DNA from: Nostocoides sp.
Lineage (GTDB): Bacteria; Actinomycetota; Actinomycetes; Actinomycetales; Dermatophilaceae
DNA length: 64,000 nt
Direction of reading: 5' to 3'
NCBI GenBank assembly: GCA_016702415.1
Contig: JADJEA010000029.1
Span: 222,005 to 286,004, forward strand
In this document: piece by piece, positions 43,279 through 51,668 of the stretch
Numbering within the stretch: position 1 is the first letter of the stretch
Layout: each line of letters opens with the position of its first letter
Made by a program: the position numbers and the translations under genes
The notes under the pieces: model-generated
What the model was told of the DNA's origin: nothing
Databases searched by the model: none
The model's input: only the letters and a program-made list of their open reading frames with translations

Positions 43279-43575
43279 TCAGCGGTCCCACGCGATGAGG
43301 ATCTGGTCGTCGTCCCAGTCCTTGATGTGGCCGAAATAGGAGATGATCGCCAGCTGGAATTCGTGGGTTTCCCATTCGCGCCCGAGACGGGCCTCGACGG
43401 ATTCCCGATTGATGACCAGCCGACCGGGCGCCTGGACCCGGACCATGCCGGGCATGTGCCGCACGGTGGCGTTGGCGTTGTCCGCCTCGATGGCCTCGAT
43501 GACGGCGCGGTTCTGCTCGCTCTCCTGCAGATCGACGCCGACCGGGCGGTCGGAGGGGGAAGGGGTCGTGGTCAT
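43279..43575 (-). CDS. dmpM: Phenol hydroxylase coupling/effector protein (P2)
   Basis: A 98-residue cofactorless regulatory protein of the MmoB/DmpM family that binds the hydroxylase and gates O2 and electron entry. Typical sequence: VGVDLQESEQNRAVIEAIEA, MPGMVRVQAPGRLVINRESV and the end HIKDWDDDQILIAWDR. The length matches DmpM (about 90). Its ATG is 1 nt after the dmpL stop (TGACATG), so coupled translation is likely. Confidence 0.94.
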   Translation of the reverse strand: MTTTPSPSDRPVGVDLQESEQNRAVIEAIEADNANATVRHMPGMVRVQAPGRLVINRESVEARLGREWETHEFQLAIISYFGHIKDWDDDQILIAWDR

Positions 43576-43576
43576 G

Positions 43577-44593
43577 TCAGGCCTCCGTGGTGATGCCGAG
43601 TCCGGCGAACTTGGTCCGTATGCCGTCCGCCGCCCCCGCGAGCACGTCGCCCAGGCCGGCCCCCACCAGGGCGTCGCCCTTCGCGGCGATCGGGGTCAGG
43701 GCAGCGACGGCGGTGGCGAGCGTCTTGTCGACGACGGCGGCGAGAGTGGCGACATTGGCCGCGCCATACTCCGGATCGGCGACCCCGGCCTTGTAGAGCG
43801 CGTCGAACCAGCGCCGCTGGTCGGCGAACCAACCCGAGAGGTGTTGGGCGACAAGGGAGTAGGACCCGGCACCACTGGTGATCGCGGCGTCGTCGAGCTT
43901 GTCGAAGAGCATCGCGTAGATCAACTGGTCGGTCACATCGAGGGCCACCATCGCGGTGCCCCAGTCGCGGTCGACGATCATCTCTTCGACGTGCTTGCGC
44001 AGCCCCTGGAAGGCCGCGTCCTCGAGCCAGTCGGTCTTGGCGAGCCCGAGCGACTCCGCGGTCCCACCGGCGAAGGAGATCCCGACCCGGGAGAGGAGTT
44101 GGGCGTTGCCGATGCGGTCGAATGCGGCATACCCGAAGCACTGGGTGGTGCTGGTGCCCCAGCCGAAGCGGCAGGCGTTGGCGCAGATCATCTCGCCGGC
44201 GGCCTCGTAGTGCCGGAAGGGCAGGACGACATCCTGGAAGAGGCTCTTCCACGCCTCCGGCAGCCGCCCGAAGAGGTCACGCTTCTCCAGATAGGCCAAG
44301 GTGGTCCCGAAGGATTCGTGCATATCGGCGCGGCTCGTGACATAGGCCGCGTAGTAGAACTGCCGCGGGTCCGTGAAGCTGTAGGGATCCGCGAGCTTTA
44401 GCACGCTGTAGTCGGGCGAATAGATGTCCTTGTCCGGCCCCCACAGCGGCCGATAGTGGAAGTTCGCCTCGGCCTGAATGCCGATGGAGCCTTCCTCGTA
44501 ACGCGAGGCGGGGCGATCGCCATACCGCTCGACCAAGTGGGCGAACGTCTTGCGATTGGCCTCGATGACCTGTGTTCTCAATTCGATCTGCAC
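43577..44593 (-). CDS. dmpL: Phenol hydroxylase beta subunit (P1)
   Basis: A 338-residue beta subunit of the hydroxylase, structurally a diiron-family fold without metal ligands. It shows VQIELRTQVIEANRKTFAHL, YDRPASRYEEGSIG-type sequence, FYYAAYVTSRADMHESFG, RHYEAAGEMICANACRFGWG and DRDWGTAMVALDVTDQ, typical of DmpL. GTG 44593 is chosen because AAGGAG lies 7 nt upstream; an in-frame start at 44638 adds a non-conserved tail. It is the first hydroxylase gene after the 149-aa unknown protein. No dmpK-like (P0) gene precedes it, unlike the Pseudomonas operon. Confidence 0.94.
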   Translation of the reverse strand: MQIELRTQVIEANRKTFAHLVERYGDRPASRYEEGSIGIQAEANFHYRPLWGPDKDIYSPDYSVLKLADPYSFTDPRQFYYAAYVTSRADMHESFGTTLAYLEKRDLFGRLPEAWKSLFQDVVLPFRHYEAAGEMICANACRFGWGTSTTQCFGYAAFDRIGNAQLLSRVGISFAGGTAESLGLAKTDWLEDAAFQGLRKHVEEMIVDRDWGTAMVALDVTDQLIYAMLFDKLDDAAITSGAGSYSLVAQHLSGWFADQRRWFDALYKAGVADPEYGAANVATLAAVVDKTLATAVAALTPIAAKGDALVGAGLGDVLAGAADGIRTKFAGLGITTEA

Positions 44594-44687
44594 GAGGAAC
44601 TCCTTTATCGGGTGCAGGGGCGTGCCGGGCCGCGGCACCGGGGTGACCGGCGCCCGGATATCGGGTCGTCAGAGGGACTACGGGACT

Positions 44688-45137
44688 TCAGAGGGATACG
44701 GGATGGTGCGGGAGACCCGACTCGGCGAGGAGGCGGATGAGGAGGTCGGGGACGGCGTCGGCACTCTCGAGCTCGTGCGGCAACTCGCTCTCGAAACCGT
44801 CACCGACGAGGAGGCCGTATGCCGCTCCGTCGGCGAAGGTGGTCGAGATCCGGGCCCCCCGCCCGCGGTAACCGACGGTGAACGCGAGTTCGTTGGGGAG
44901 GGTCTCGTCGGTGAGGGAGAGGTGGTCGTCGCTGGAGGAGAGCACGGCATTGGCCTCGCAGACGAGCTGCTCGGCGAGGGAGCGGATGGCGACCTGCCGG
45001 TCGGCACCGGTGCTGGTCGCGATCCGTTGACTGATGCGGGTCATCGGCATCGGGGCGATGGCGTCGATGTGCGGGCCGTCGACCTCGTCCGGGTCGGCTC
45101 CGACAAGTTCGGCCACGCGGATCATGAACGGCGTCAT
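44688..45137 (-). CDS. Conserved hypothetical protein in the phenol operon (149 aa)
   Basis: I do not recognise this family. The sequence is acidic, helical at the start (MTPFMIRVAELVGADPDEVD), with RISQRIATSTGADRQVAIR, a central strand-rich part ELAFTVGYRGRGARISTTFA and a leucine-rich C-terminus VPDLLIRLLAESGLPHHPV. No cysteines suggest a metal centre except one in QLVCEANAVL. Its ATG overlaps the GlcG/HbpS gene stop as ATGA, and dmpL follows 94 nt after its own stop, so it belongs to the upper operon. Position suggests an assembly, activation or regulatory role for the hydroxylase, perhaps replacing DmpK; this is inference only. Confidence 0.7.
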   Translation of the reverse strand: MTPFMIRVAELVGADPDEVDGPHIDAIAPMPMTRISQRIATSTGADRQVAIRSLAEQLVCEANAVLSSSDDHLSLTDETLPNELAFTVGYRGRGARISTTFADGAAYGLLVGDGFESELPHELESADAVPDLLIRLLAESGLPHHPVSL

Positions 45138-45589
45138 GCGGCGCCTCCTTCGCTCAGGGCTGCGGTGAGGGCATCCGCCCCCGCCTGGGCCACCTGCTTG
45201 TCCTGGGCCGCCGAGCCCCCGGAGGCACCGACGGCCCCGACGACCTCCCCACCGACCCGGATAGGGACCCCGCCACCGAAGGCGGCCACGCCGGGGCGAC
45301 CACCGATCCCGTCGCGCACATCCGGCTCACCGGAGATCGCGGCATACAACTCGTCGGTGGCCAGGCCCTCGAAACCGGTGACCGTCCGTGCCTTGTCGCG
45401 GGCAATGGCCCCCGACTCGGCGAACGCCCCGTCCATCCGGGCGAAGGCGAGCAGGACCCCGCCCCGGTCGGTCACGGCGACATTGAACGCCCCGCCGACC
45501 CGGGCCGCCTCGGCGAGGGCGCCGTCGAGGGCGAGGCGCGCCCCGGCATACGTCAGCCGGGTCGTGGTGACCACGAGTGGGTGGGTCAT
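45134..45589 (-). CDS. GlcG/HbpS-family (DUF336) heme-binding-like protein
   Basis: A 151-residue protein of the GlcG/HbpS family. The pattern LTYAGARLALDGALAEA, VAVTDRGGVLLAFARMDGA, SGAIARDKARTVTGFE, GGVPIRVGGEVVGAVGASGG and the end QAGADALTA is typical. Members bind heme or other small ligands and occur in many aromatic and diol degradation operons without a defined catalytic role. ATG 45589 has AAAGGAGGG 7 nt upstream, so translation is strong. It lies between catechol 2,3-dioxygenase (171 nt away) and the unknown 149-aa protein (4-nt overlap). Confidence 0.88.
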   Translation of the reverse strand: MTHPLVVTTTRLTYAGARLALDGALAEAARVGGAFNVAVTDRGGVLLAFARMDGAFAESGAIARDKARTVTGFEGLATDELYAAISGEPDVRDGIGGRPGVAAFGGGVPIRVGGEVVGAVGASGGSAAQDKQVAQAGADALTAALSEGGAA

Positions 45590-45704
45590 GATCGCCCTCC
45601 TTTCACGGGGATGCGCTCCTTCGGCGGATGCGCGGGGTCGACGAATCACGTCGAGCCCGCCACGCCTCGGGAGGGAGGCGCTTGGGCCCAGCGTGGGGGT
45701 GATG

Positions 45705-45742
45705 CGCCGGCGGCGGCGGGGTCGAGCGCACCGCCGCCGGCG
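45705..45742 (-). terminator. GC-rich hairpin just downstream of catechol 2,3-dioxygenase
   Basis: Perfect 12-bp arms CGCCGGCGGCGG (45705-45716) and CCGCCGCCGGCG (45731-45742) with a 14-nt loop lie 19 nt after the dioxygenase stop. No U-tract follows. It could attenuate or process the transcript between the ferredoxin-dioxygenase part and the hydroxylase part of the operon. Confidence 0.5.
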
Positions 45743-45760
45743 AGTCTGAGTCCGGCCCGA

Positions 45761-46678
45761 TCAGGTGTGGACGGTGGTGAACCGCTCGTTGAGCTCGCGG
45801 GCGTGGTAGAAGATGCCCTTGGCGATCTGGTCGGGGGTCCACTTGTTGACCGGACGGTCGCGGTAGGCCGGGTAGCCGCCCGCGAAGACCTCGTTGCGGT
45901 TGCCCGAGGGGTCGAAGAAGTAAATCGTCTGGCCGCGGGTGATGCCGTGGCGGGTGGGGCCGATGTCGATCGGGATGTCGTCCATCGACATCAGGTCCGC
46001 GGCCCGGCCGACCTCGGTCCAGTCGCCGAGCTTGAAGGCGAAGTGGTGCAGCTTGGACTGCGGGCCTTCGAGGACGGCGATCTGGTGGATCTGGTTGTTG
46101 CAGGTCATCCAGGTGGCGATGAAGTGCGCGTCGTTGTCGTCCAGGTCGGTCTGGACCCGCTCGGTCGGGAAGAAGTCGAAGACGGTCCGGAACATGTTCT
46201 CCATGGTTCGGACGTCCTCGGCGAGGATGAGTGCGTGGTCGAGCGCGGGCACGCCGACCCCGACGAGGTGGCGTGGGAAGGCCTCGGGGTTGTGGGTCCC
46301 GACCTCGGTGCCGATGACCGTCTGGGCGTGGTAGACCTCGAAGACGTGCTCCGACGGCGAGATGAAGCGGATGCCGTCGCTGACCTCGGGGTTCTCGCCC
46401 TTGCTCATCCGCTCGACGGAGAGGCCGTAGTCCTGGGCGCGCTTCTCGATGAGGTCGATGTCGGATTCGTACTCGACCTTGAACCCGAACTTGACGACCC
46501 CGACGCCGCCCTCCTCAAGGACGACCGAGTGGTGGTCCCACTCGTCCCAGCCCTTGTAGTAGACCTTGCCGTCCTCGGCGAGGGTCTCATAGAGCCCCAG
46601 GCTGTTGGCGTAGTGCTGCTTGGCCTCGGCGAGATCGGTGACCCGCGCGTGCACATAGCCCATGCGCATGACTGCCAT
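45761..46678 (-). CDS. dmpB: Catechol 2,3-dioxygenase (extradiol, VOC superfamily)
   Basis: A 305-residue two-domain extradiol dioxygenase that opens catechol to 2-hydroxymuconate semialdehyde. Fe(II) ligands are visible at His148 (GVPALDHAL), His211 (SKLHHFAF) and Glu263 (NRNEVFAG), matching His153, His214 and Glu265 of XylE. Also seen are YYKGWDEWDHHSVVL and a GQTIYFFDPSG segment. ATG 46678 follows GAAGGAG. The ferredoxin gene ends 5 nt before it; such ferredoxins re-reduce the iron after oxidative inactivation. Length and active-site residues are normal. Confidence 0.96.
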   Translation of the reverse strand: MAVMRMGYVHARVTDLAEAKQHYANSLGLYETLAEDGKVYYKGWDEWDHHSVVLEEGGVGVVKFGFKVEYESDIDLIEKRAQDYGLSVERMSKGENPEVSDGIRFISPSEHVFEVYHAQTVIGTEVGTHNPEAFPRHLVGVGVPALDHALILAEDVRTMENMFRTVFDFFPTERVQTDLDDNDAHFIATWMTCNNQIHQIAVLEGPQSKLHHFAFKLGDWTEVGRAADLMSMDDIPIDIGPTRHGITRGQTIYFFDPSGNRNEVFAGGYPAYRDRPVNKWTPDQIAKGIFYHARELNERFTTVHT

Positions 46679-46683
46679 TTGCG

Positions 46684-47076
46684 TTACTCCTTCGTGGTGG
46701 TGCCCGCCCGACGAGTGCGCTCCGCGGCAGCGGTCGCCTCGGCGCGCAACCGGGCCTTCTCGTTCATTTGGCGGAGAAAAGGATTGACGAGCCGCACGTT
46801 CTCTCCGCGCAACTCGATCGTGATGTCGTTCTCGGGCACGGCCCGGCACGACAGACAGGTCCCGTCCACGGCTTCCTCCGCGGTGATCACGGTGTCGGCG
46901 ACGGGGCGGTTGTAATGAAAGGACCCGGCGTGGCAATCGACCTTGCAGATGGCACACCCGCCGCGCCGACACCCGATGGTGTAGGCATACCCGGCCTTGT
47001 AGAGCCCGCTGAGCACGGTCTCGTCGGGCTCCAGGTAGATCACCTCACCCGAGGGGTGGATGGTCACGGTCGGCAC
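46684..47076 (-). CDS. dmpQ: [2Fe-2S] ferredoxin associated with catechol 2,3-dioxygenase (XylT/DmpQ type)
   Basis: A 130-residue chloroplast-type ferredoxin. Cluster ligands are three Cys in GCRRGGCAICKV and a fourth in CLSCRAVP. XylT/DmpQ proteins reactivate catechol 2,3-dioxygenase by reducing its active-site iron, and this gene is directly upstream of that enzyme. GTG 47076 is chosen since AGGAG is 4 nt upstream; GTG 47091 is an alternative. It is probably the first gene of the upper operon: a 189-bp divergent gap separates it from the M3 peptidase gene. The C-terminal 45 residues (Arg/Ala-rich) extend past the usual domain. Confidence 0.9.
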   Translation of the reverse strand: MPTVTIHPSGEVIYLEPDETVLSGLYKAGYAYTIGCRRGGCAICKVDCHAGSFHYNRPVADTVITAEEAVDGTCLSCRAVPENDITIELRGENVRLVNPFLRQMNEKARLRAEATAAAERTRRAGTTTKE

Positions 47077-47105
47077 GGTGCTCCTATGCACGATTGATCG
47101 GTCGG

Positions 47106-47121
47106 TGCGCCGGTGGGCGCA
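47106..47121. promoter_or_regulatory. Inverted repeat upstream of the phenol operon, possible operator
   Basis: TGCGCC-GGTG-GGCGCA (47106-47121) lies 30 bp upstream of the ferredoxin GTG in the divergent gap. The position suits an operator for the catabolic operon, possibly for one of the IclR proteins. It is short and GC-rich, so chance is possible. Confidence 0.3.
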
Positions 47122-47253
47122 GTGCCAATCTCGCCCACGCCGCCGCGGCGGCTAAGTGGCGTTCCTCATGCCGGAACCCCGCCGGGTATGCCGCGGGGCC
47201 GCCCGGGCCGCCCGAGACGCGCCGTTCGCCGCGCCAGGCGCCCGGCTCCCGGT

Positions 47254-47259
47254 TACCGT
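47254..47259 (+). promoter_or_regulatory. Leaderless -10 element TACCGT for the M3 peptidase gene
   Basis: TACCGT, 6 nt, then ATG 47266, without a Shine-Dalgarno sequence. The start codon lies within a GTATGCCG word. Confidence 0.55.
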
Positions 47260-47265
47260 TGCCGT

Positions 47266-49182
47266 ATGCCGCTCGCCCCCCTCGACCTGCCCGCGCCCGA
47301 CGCCGACTGGTCGGCCTACGTCGGTGAGGAGGTCGGCCGCTGCCTCGACCAGGCGCGGGCGGTCGTCGCGCAACTCACCGACGGGACGTCGCGCACCGCC
47401 GCGGAGGTGCTCGAGCTGTGGAACGACGGAGACATCGCTTTGGGGCGGGCGTCCGGGGTGGCCGGGCTCCTCGCCCAGGTCCATCCCGAGGTCGAGGTGC
47501 GGACCCGGAGTGAGGACGCGGCGGCGGAGCTAGCGAAGTTCGCGACCGAGCGCGCGCTCGACCGCGGACTGTATGACGTCCTCGCCGCGGTCGACCCGTC
47601 CGGGCTCGATGCCACGGCCGCCCGGCTGCTGACCTTGACGCTGCGCGACTTCCGCCGGGCGGGGGTGGACCGGGACGAGGCGACCCGGGCGCGACTGGTG
47701 GCGATCAGCGACCGGCAGACCCTGCTGGGACAGGACTTCTCGCGCACGATCCGGGACGACGTGCGCAGCATACGGATCGCGCCGGCGCGGCTGGCCGGGC
47801 TCCCGCAGGACTTCATCGACGCGCATCCGGTGGGGCCGGACGGTTTGGTGACGATCACGACGGACTATCCCGACGTCATCCCGTTCCGCACCTTCGCCCG
47901 GGACGCCGCCGCCCGCCGCGACCTCACCTGCGCCTTCCTCGACCGGGCGTGGCCGAAGAACGACCCGATCCTCCACGAGTTGCTCGCGTTGCGCGCGGAG
48001 CAGGCGCGGTTGCTCGGCTATAGCGACTGGCCCGACTTCGACGCGGAGGTCAAGATGATCGGCGAGGGGGCGGCGATCGCGGAGTTCATCGACAAGATCG
48101 CCGACCTGGCTCAGTCGCCCGCCGAGCGCGAACTCGAGCCCCTCCTCGCGCGCGCCCGTCGCGATATGCCCGGGTTGGAGCAGCTCACCGCCGCCGACCA
48201 CACCTACTACATCGAGATGGTGCGCCGCGAGGACTACGACGTCGATGCGCAGGAGGTGCGCGCCTACTTCGACTTCGCCAAGGTGCGTGCCGGCCTCCTG
48301 GAGGTGACCGGTCGCCTGTTCGGCGTGACGTATGCCGAGCGGTCCTCCGCCCGGGTGTGGCACCGGGAGGTCACGGCATACGACGTCCTGCGCGGTGCGG
48401 AGGTCGTCGGGCGGTTCTATCTCGATCTGCACCCGCGCGAGGGGAAGTTCAAGCACGCCGCCCAGTTCACGCTCGCCCCCGGGGTCGACGGGCGGATGCT
48501 GCCCGAGGGCGCGCTGGTGTGCAACTTCCCCACCGGCCTGATGCCCCACAGCGATGTCGTCACCCTCTTCCACGAGTTCGGGCACCTCCTCCACCACGTC
48601 CTGGGCGGCCGGCAACGGTGGGTGCGTTTCAGCGGGGTGGCGACGGAGTGGGATTTCGTCGAAGCGCCCTCGCAGATGCTCGAGGAATGGGCGTGGGACC
48701 CGGCGATCCTGCGGACCTTCGCGACGAATGCCGCGGGCGAGCCCATTCCGGCGGATCTGGTCGCCCGGATGGTGCGGGCGAAGGAGTTCGGCAAAGGGCT
48801 GCAGGCGCGGACACAGATGTTCTATGCCGCGGTCTCCTACTATCTCCACCGCGACAATCCGCCGGATCACACGGAGGTCGTCGCCGCCCTGCAGCACCGC
48901 TACGACCTGATTGCGCGGCTGCCGGGGACGCACTTCCAGGCCTCCTTCGGCCATCTCGACGGCTACTCGTCGGCGTATTACACGTATATGTGGAGCCTGG
49001 TCATCGCCAAGGACCTCTTTTCGGCATTCGACCGCGCCGACCTCCTCGCGCCCGAGGTGGCGGCCCGGTATCGGGACGCCATCCTCGCCCCCGGTGGCTC
49101 CAAGGATGCCGCCGAGTTGGTCGAGGACTTCCTCGGGCGGCCGTATTGCTTCGACACGTTCGGTGCCTGGCTGGCCAGTTGA
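47266..49182 (+). CDS. M3-family zinc metallopeptidase (thimet oligopeptidase/Dcp-like)
   Basis: A 638-residue cytoplasmic oligopeptidase. The zinc motif HEFGH is in LFHEFGHLLHHVLGG (His436, Glu437, His440) with the third ligand Glu expected in EAPSQMLEEW downstream, as in M3 enzymes. Family signatures FYLDLHPREGKFKHAAQF and YYTYMWSLVIAKDLF are present. It would degrade short peptides in the cytosol. The start is supported by a -10 element 6 nt upstream. It is divergent from the phenol operon and appears monocistronic; no link to catabolism is evident. Confidence 0.95.
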   Translation: MPLAPLDLPAPDADWSAYVGEEVGRCLDQARAVVAQLTDGTSRTAAEVLELWNDGDIALGRASGVAGLLAQVHPEVEVRTRSEDAAAELAKFATERALDRGLYDVLAAVDPSGLDATAARLLTLTLRDFRRAGVDRDEATRARLVAISDRQTLLGQDFSRTIRDDVRSIRIAPARLAGLPQDFIDAHPVGPDGLVTITTDYPDVIPFRTFARDAAARRDLTCAFLDRAWPKNDPILHELLALRAEQARLLGYSDWPDFDAEVKMIGEGAAIAEFIDKIADLAQSPAERELEPLLARARRDMPGLEQLTAADHTYYIEMVRREDYDVDAQEVRAYFDFAKVRAGLLEVTGRLFGVTYAERSSARVWHREVTAYDVLRGAEVVGRFYLDLHPREGKFKHAAQFTLAPGVDGRMLPEGALVCNFPTGLMPHSDVVTLFHEFGHLLHHVLGGRQRWVRFSGVATEWDFVEAPSQMLEEWAWDPAILRTFATNAAGEPIPADLVARMVRAKEFGKGLQARTQMFYAAVSYYLHRDNPPDHTEVVAALQHRYDLIARLPGTHFQASFGHLDGYSSAYYTYMWSLVIAKDLFSAFDRADLLAPEVAARYRDAILAPGGSKDAAELVEDFLGRPYCFDTFGAWLAS

Positions 49183-49201
49183 CCCTTTGCCCGGGGGGGT
49201 C

Positions 49202-49290
49202 CGGCGGTGGGGCACGGTCGGCGGTGTGGGGCACGGTCGGCGGTGGGGGTGACGGTCGTAGGTGGGGCACGGTCGGCGGTGGGGCACGTC
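49202..49290. repeat. Five tandem 17-19-bp units upstream of acyl-CoA dehydrogenase
   Basis: Units such as CGGCGGTGGGGCACGGT start at 49202, 49219, 49238, 49257 and 49274 in the 197-bp gap between the peptidase and the acyl-CoA dehydrogenase. Two units carry 2-bp insertions. Confidence 0.8.
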
Positions 49291-49379
49291 ATACGGCATC
49301 CCGGGCCACCATCGCGCGGCGGCTTGTTTGAATGGGGCGGTCGCCGGAGCCGCCGGCGACGGGCAGACGGAGGCAGCCG

Positions 49380-50555
49380 ATGGAGCGCGGACTCAGCGCG
49401 CAGGACCAGCAGTTCCGGCAGGAGATGCGCGAGTTCTTCACCACGCAGATCCCGCAGGAGATCCGGGCAAAGGCCCACACGGGCGAGGAGCTGACCAAGG
49501 ACGACATCGCCACGACCCACCGGCTCTTGCACGCCGCCGGCATGGCCGTCCCCGCGTGGCCCGTCGAGTGGGGCGGGAAGGACTGGAGCAACCGGCAGCG
49601 CTACCTGTGGTTCGACGAACTGCAACTCGCCGGCGTCCCCGCGCCCCTCGCCTTCAACGCCAACATGATCGGCCCGGTTCTGGCGACCTTCGCCAGCGAG
49701 GAGATGAAGGCGCGCTTCCTCCCGCCGACTGCGGCACTGGACATCTGGTGGTGCCAGGGGTTCTCCGAACCCGAGGCCGGCTCCGACCTCGCCTCCCTGC
49801 GCACGACCGCCGTCCGTGACGGCGACGAGTATGTCGTCAACGGCCAGAAGACGTGGACGACCCTCGGGCAGTATGCCGATTGGATCTTCGCCCTGGTGCG
49901 CACCGACCCGGCCGCGCCCAAGCCGCAGCAGGGCATCTCGATGCTGCTGATCGAGATGACCAGTCCCGGCGTCACCGTCCGCCCCATCCAGCTCATCGAC
50001 GGCGGCCATGAGGTCAACGAGGTCTTCTTCGACAATGTCCGGGTGCCTGCCGACAACCTCGTCGGCGAGGAGAACCACGGCTGGGACTACGCGAAGTTCC
50101 TCCTCGGCAACGAGCGCGTCGGGGTCGCCCCGGTGGGGTGGATCAAGCGGAAGCTCGCCGACGTCAAGGCCCACGCCGCCCAGGTGGCCGAGGGCGAGGG
50201 GACGCTCTTGGACGATCCGCTCCTCGCAGCCCGCATCGCCGAACTCGAGTGCGACCTCGCCGCCCTCGAACTCACCGTTCTGCGCGTGGCCGCCAACTCC
50301 CACCACGGCAAGCCCGACCCGGCCTCCTCGATCCTCAAACTACGCGGCAGCCAGATCCAACAGGATGTCCTCGAGCTCATGGTCGACGTCGCCGGCCCCG
50401 CCTCCCTGGCCTGGGAGCCGGGCGACGACACCCCCGACTGGGCCCGCCGCTCGGCTCCCGTCTATCTCAACTTCCGCAAGGCCTCGATCTACGGCGGCTC
50501 CAACGAGGTCCAGCGCAGTGTCATCTCCAGCGGCATTCTCGGACTGAAGGGCTGA
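49380..50555 (+). CDS. Acyl-CoA dehydrogenase (first of a pair)
   Basis: A 391-residue FAD-dependent acyl-CoA dehydrogenase. Typical features: WWCQGFSEPEAGSDLASLRT (the flavin/substrate loop), VNGQKTWTTLGQYADWIF, FFDNVRVPADNLVGEENHGW, and the C-terminal YGGSNEVQRSVISSGILG that holds the adenine moiety. ATG 49380 follows GGAGG with a 7-nt spacer. Its partner 5 nt downstream is a second, shorter acyl-CoA dehydrogenase. Such unequal pairs in actinobacteria often form alpha2beta2 enzymes for steroid or branched acyl-CoA (FadE-type heteromers). The catalytic Glu is not identifiable by eye, which fits a heteromeric arrangement. Confidence 0.92.
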   Translation: MERGLSAQDQQFRQEMREFFTTQIPQEIRAKAHTGEELTKDDIATTHRLLHAAGMAVPAWPVEWGGKDWSNRQRYLWFDELQLAGVPAPLAFNANMIGPVLATFASEEMKARFLPPTAALDIWWCQGFSEPEAGSDLASLRTTAVRDGDEYVVNGQKTWTTLGQYADWIFALVRTDPAAPKPQQGISMLLIEMTSPGVTVRPIQLIDGGHEVNEVFFDNVRVPADNLVGEENHGWDYAKFLLGNERVGVAPVGWIKRKLADVKAHAAQVAEGEGTLLDDPLLAARIAELECDLAALELTVLRVAANSHHGKPDPASSILKLRGSQIQQDVLELMVDVAGPASLAWEPGDDTPDWARRSAPVYLNFRKASIYGGSNEVQRSVISSGILGLKG

Positions 50556-50560
50556 GCACG

Positions 50561-51588
50561 ATGGACTTCACATTCACCGAGGAGCAGGACTCCCTGCGCG
50601 AGGCCGTCCGCGATCTCCTCGGGCGCACCGCAGCGAACCGACGCCGGGTGACCCCGTGTTCGACGCCAAGCTGTGGCGCGCCCTGGCGGAGATGGGCACG
50701 CTCGGCCTCCCCTTCCCGGAGGAGGCCGGCGGGATGGGCGCCGGTCCGGTCGAGGTGATGATCGTCGCGAGCGAGCTGGGCCGCGCAGGGGTGCGGTCGC
50801 CATACGCCGAAACGATGGTCGCCGGCACCCTCCTGGGTGACGATGCCCTCCTCGGATCGCTTTGTGACGGAAGCGCGCTCGTGGTCCCGGCGCTGACCGA
50901 GCCGGGTCGCGCCTGGTCGCCCTTACCCGTCGGCGTCGTCCTGAGCGGCGGCGCGGCGAGCGGGGTGCGCGCCCCGGTCCCGTATGCCGCGGCCGCCGAC
51001 CACGTCGTCACCACCGCGCGTGCCGGTGACTCGACCGCCATCCTCGCCGTCGACGCTCCGGTGAGTTCGACGCTCGACCTGGCCGGGAAAGCGATCCGGG
51101 TGCTGGCCGAAGACGGGGAGGCGACCGTTCGGCGGGCGATCAACCTCGGCATCCTCGCCCTGGGGGCCGAGGCGCTCGGGGCGATGGACACCGCGCTCGC
51201 GCTGACCGTCGACTATCTGAAGACGCGCAAGCAGTTCGGCGTCCCGCTGGCCCGCTTCCAGACCCTCACCCAGCGCGCGGCGGATATGTACACCTCCGTC
51301 GAGCTGACCCGCAGCGTCGTCTACTTCGCGGCGATGAGCCTGGCCGCGGACCCCGACGACGAGGTCGCGATCGCGCGGCTGAAGGTCTCGGCCGGCAAGG
51401 CCGGGCGCCACGTCGGGCAGGAGGCCGTCCAGTTGCACGGGGGGATCGGGGTGACCGCGGAGTATGCCGTGAGCCACCTCCTCGCCCGCCTCACCGCGAT
51501 CGAGCACACGTATGGCGACGCGCGCTACCACCTGGCCCGCCTCGCCCGCCGTGTGGGCGACTACGGCGCGCTCGACCTGATGGCCTGA
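50561..51588 (+). pseudogene. Acyl-CoA dehydrogenase (second of a pair) with N-terminal frameshift
   Basis: ATG 50561 begins MDFTFTEEQDSLREAVRDLL, a standard acyl-CoA dehydrogenase N-terminus. The frame is lost after GRTAANR; the +1-shifted frame then reads TPGDPVFDAKLWRALAEMG and continues normally with LPFPEEAGGMGAGPVEVMI, LKTRKQFGVPLARFQTLTQR, VSAGKAGRHVGQEAVQLHGG and ends at 51588. One missing base near 50640 explains it (1028 nt; 1029 would encode 342 residues). The rest is well conserved, so this is a fresh mutation or a sequencing error. It would be the smaller subunit of a heteromeric dehydrogenase with the upstream gene. Confidence 0.88.
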
Positions 51589-51668
51589 TCGGCGCTCAGC
51601 CGAGCAGGTGAAGGACGGGGCGGGCGGGGACTGGTGGGCTGACACCCCACGTCGGGCCCGTGGCTGCA

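Noticed and set aside
47077..47135. Sigma-54 promoter (TTGGCAC on the minus strand) for the phenol operon, as in Pseudomonas
   Set aside because: The -12 TTGC is missing at the needed spacing, and actinobacteria generally lack sigma-54.
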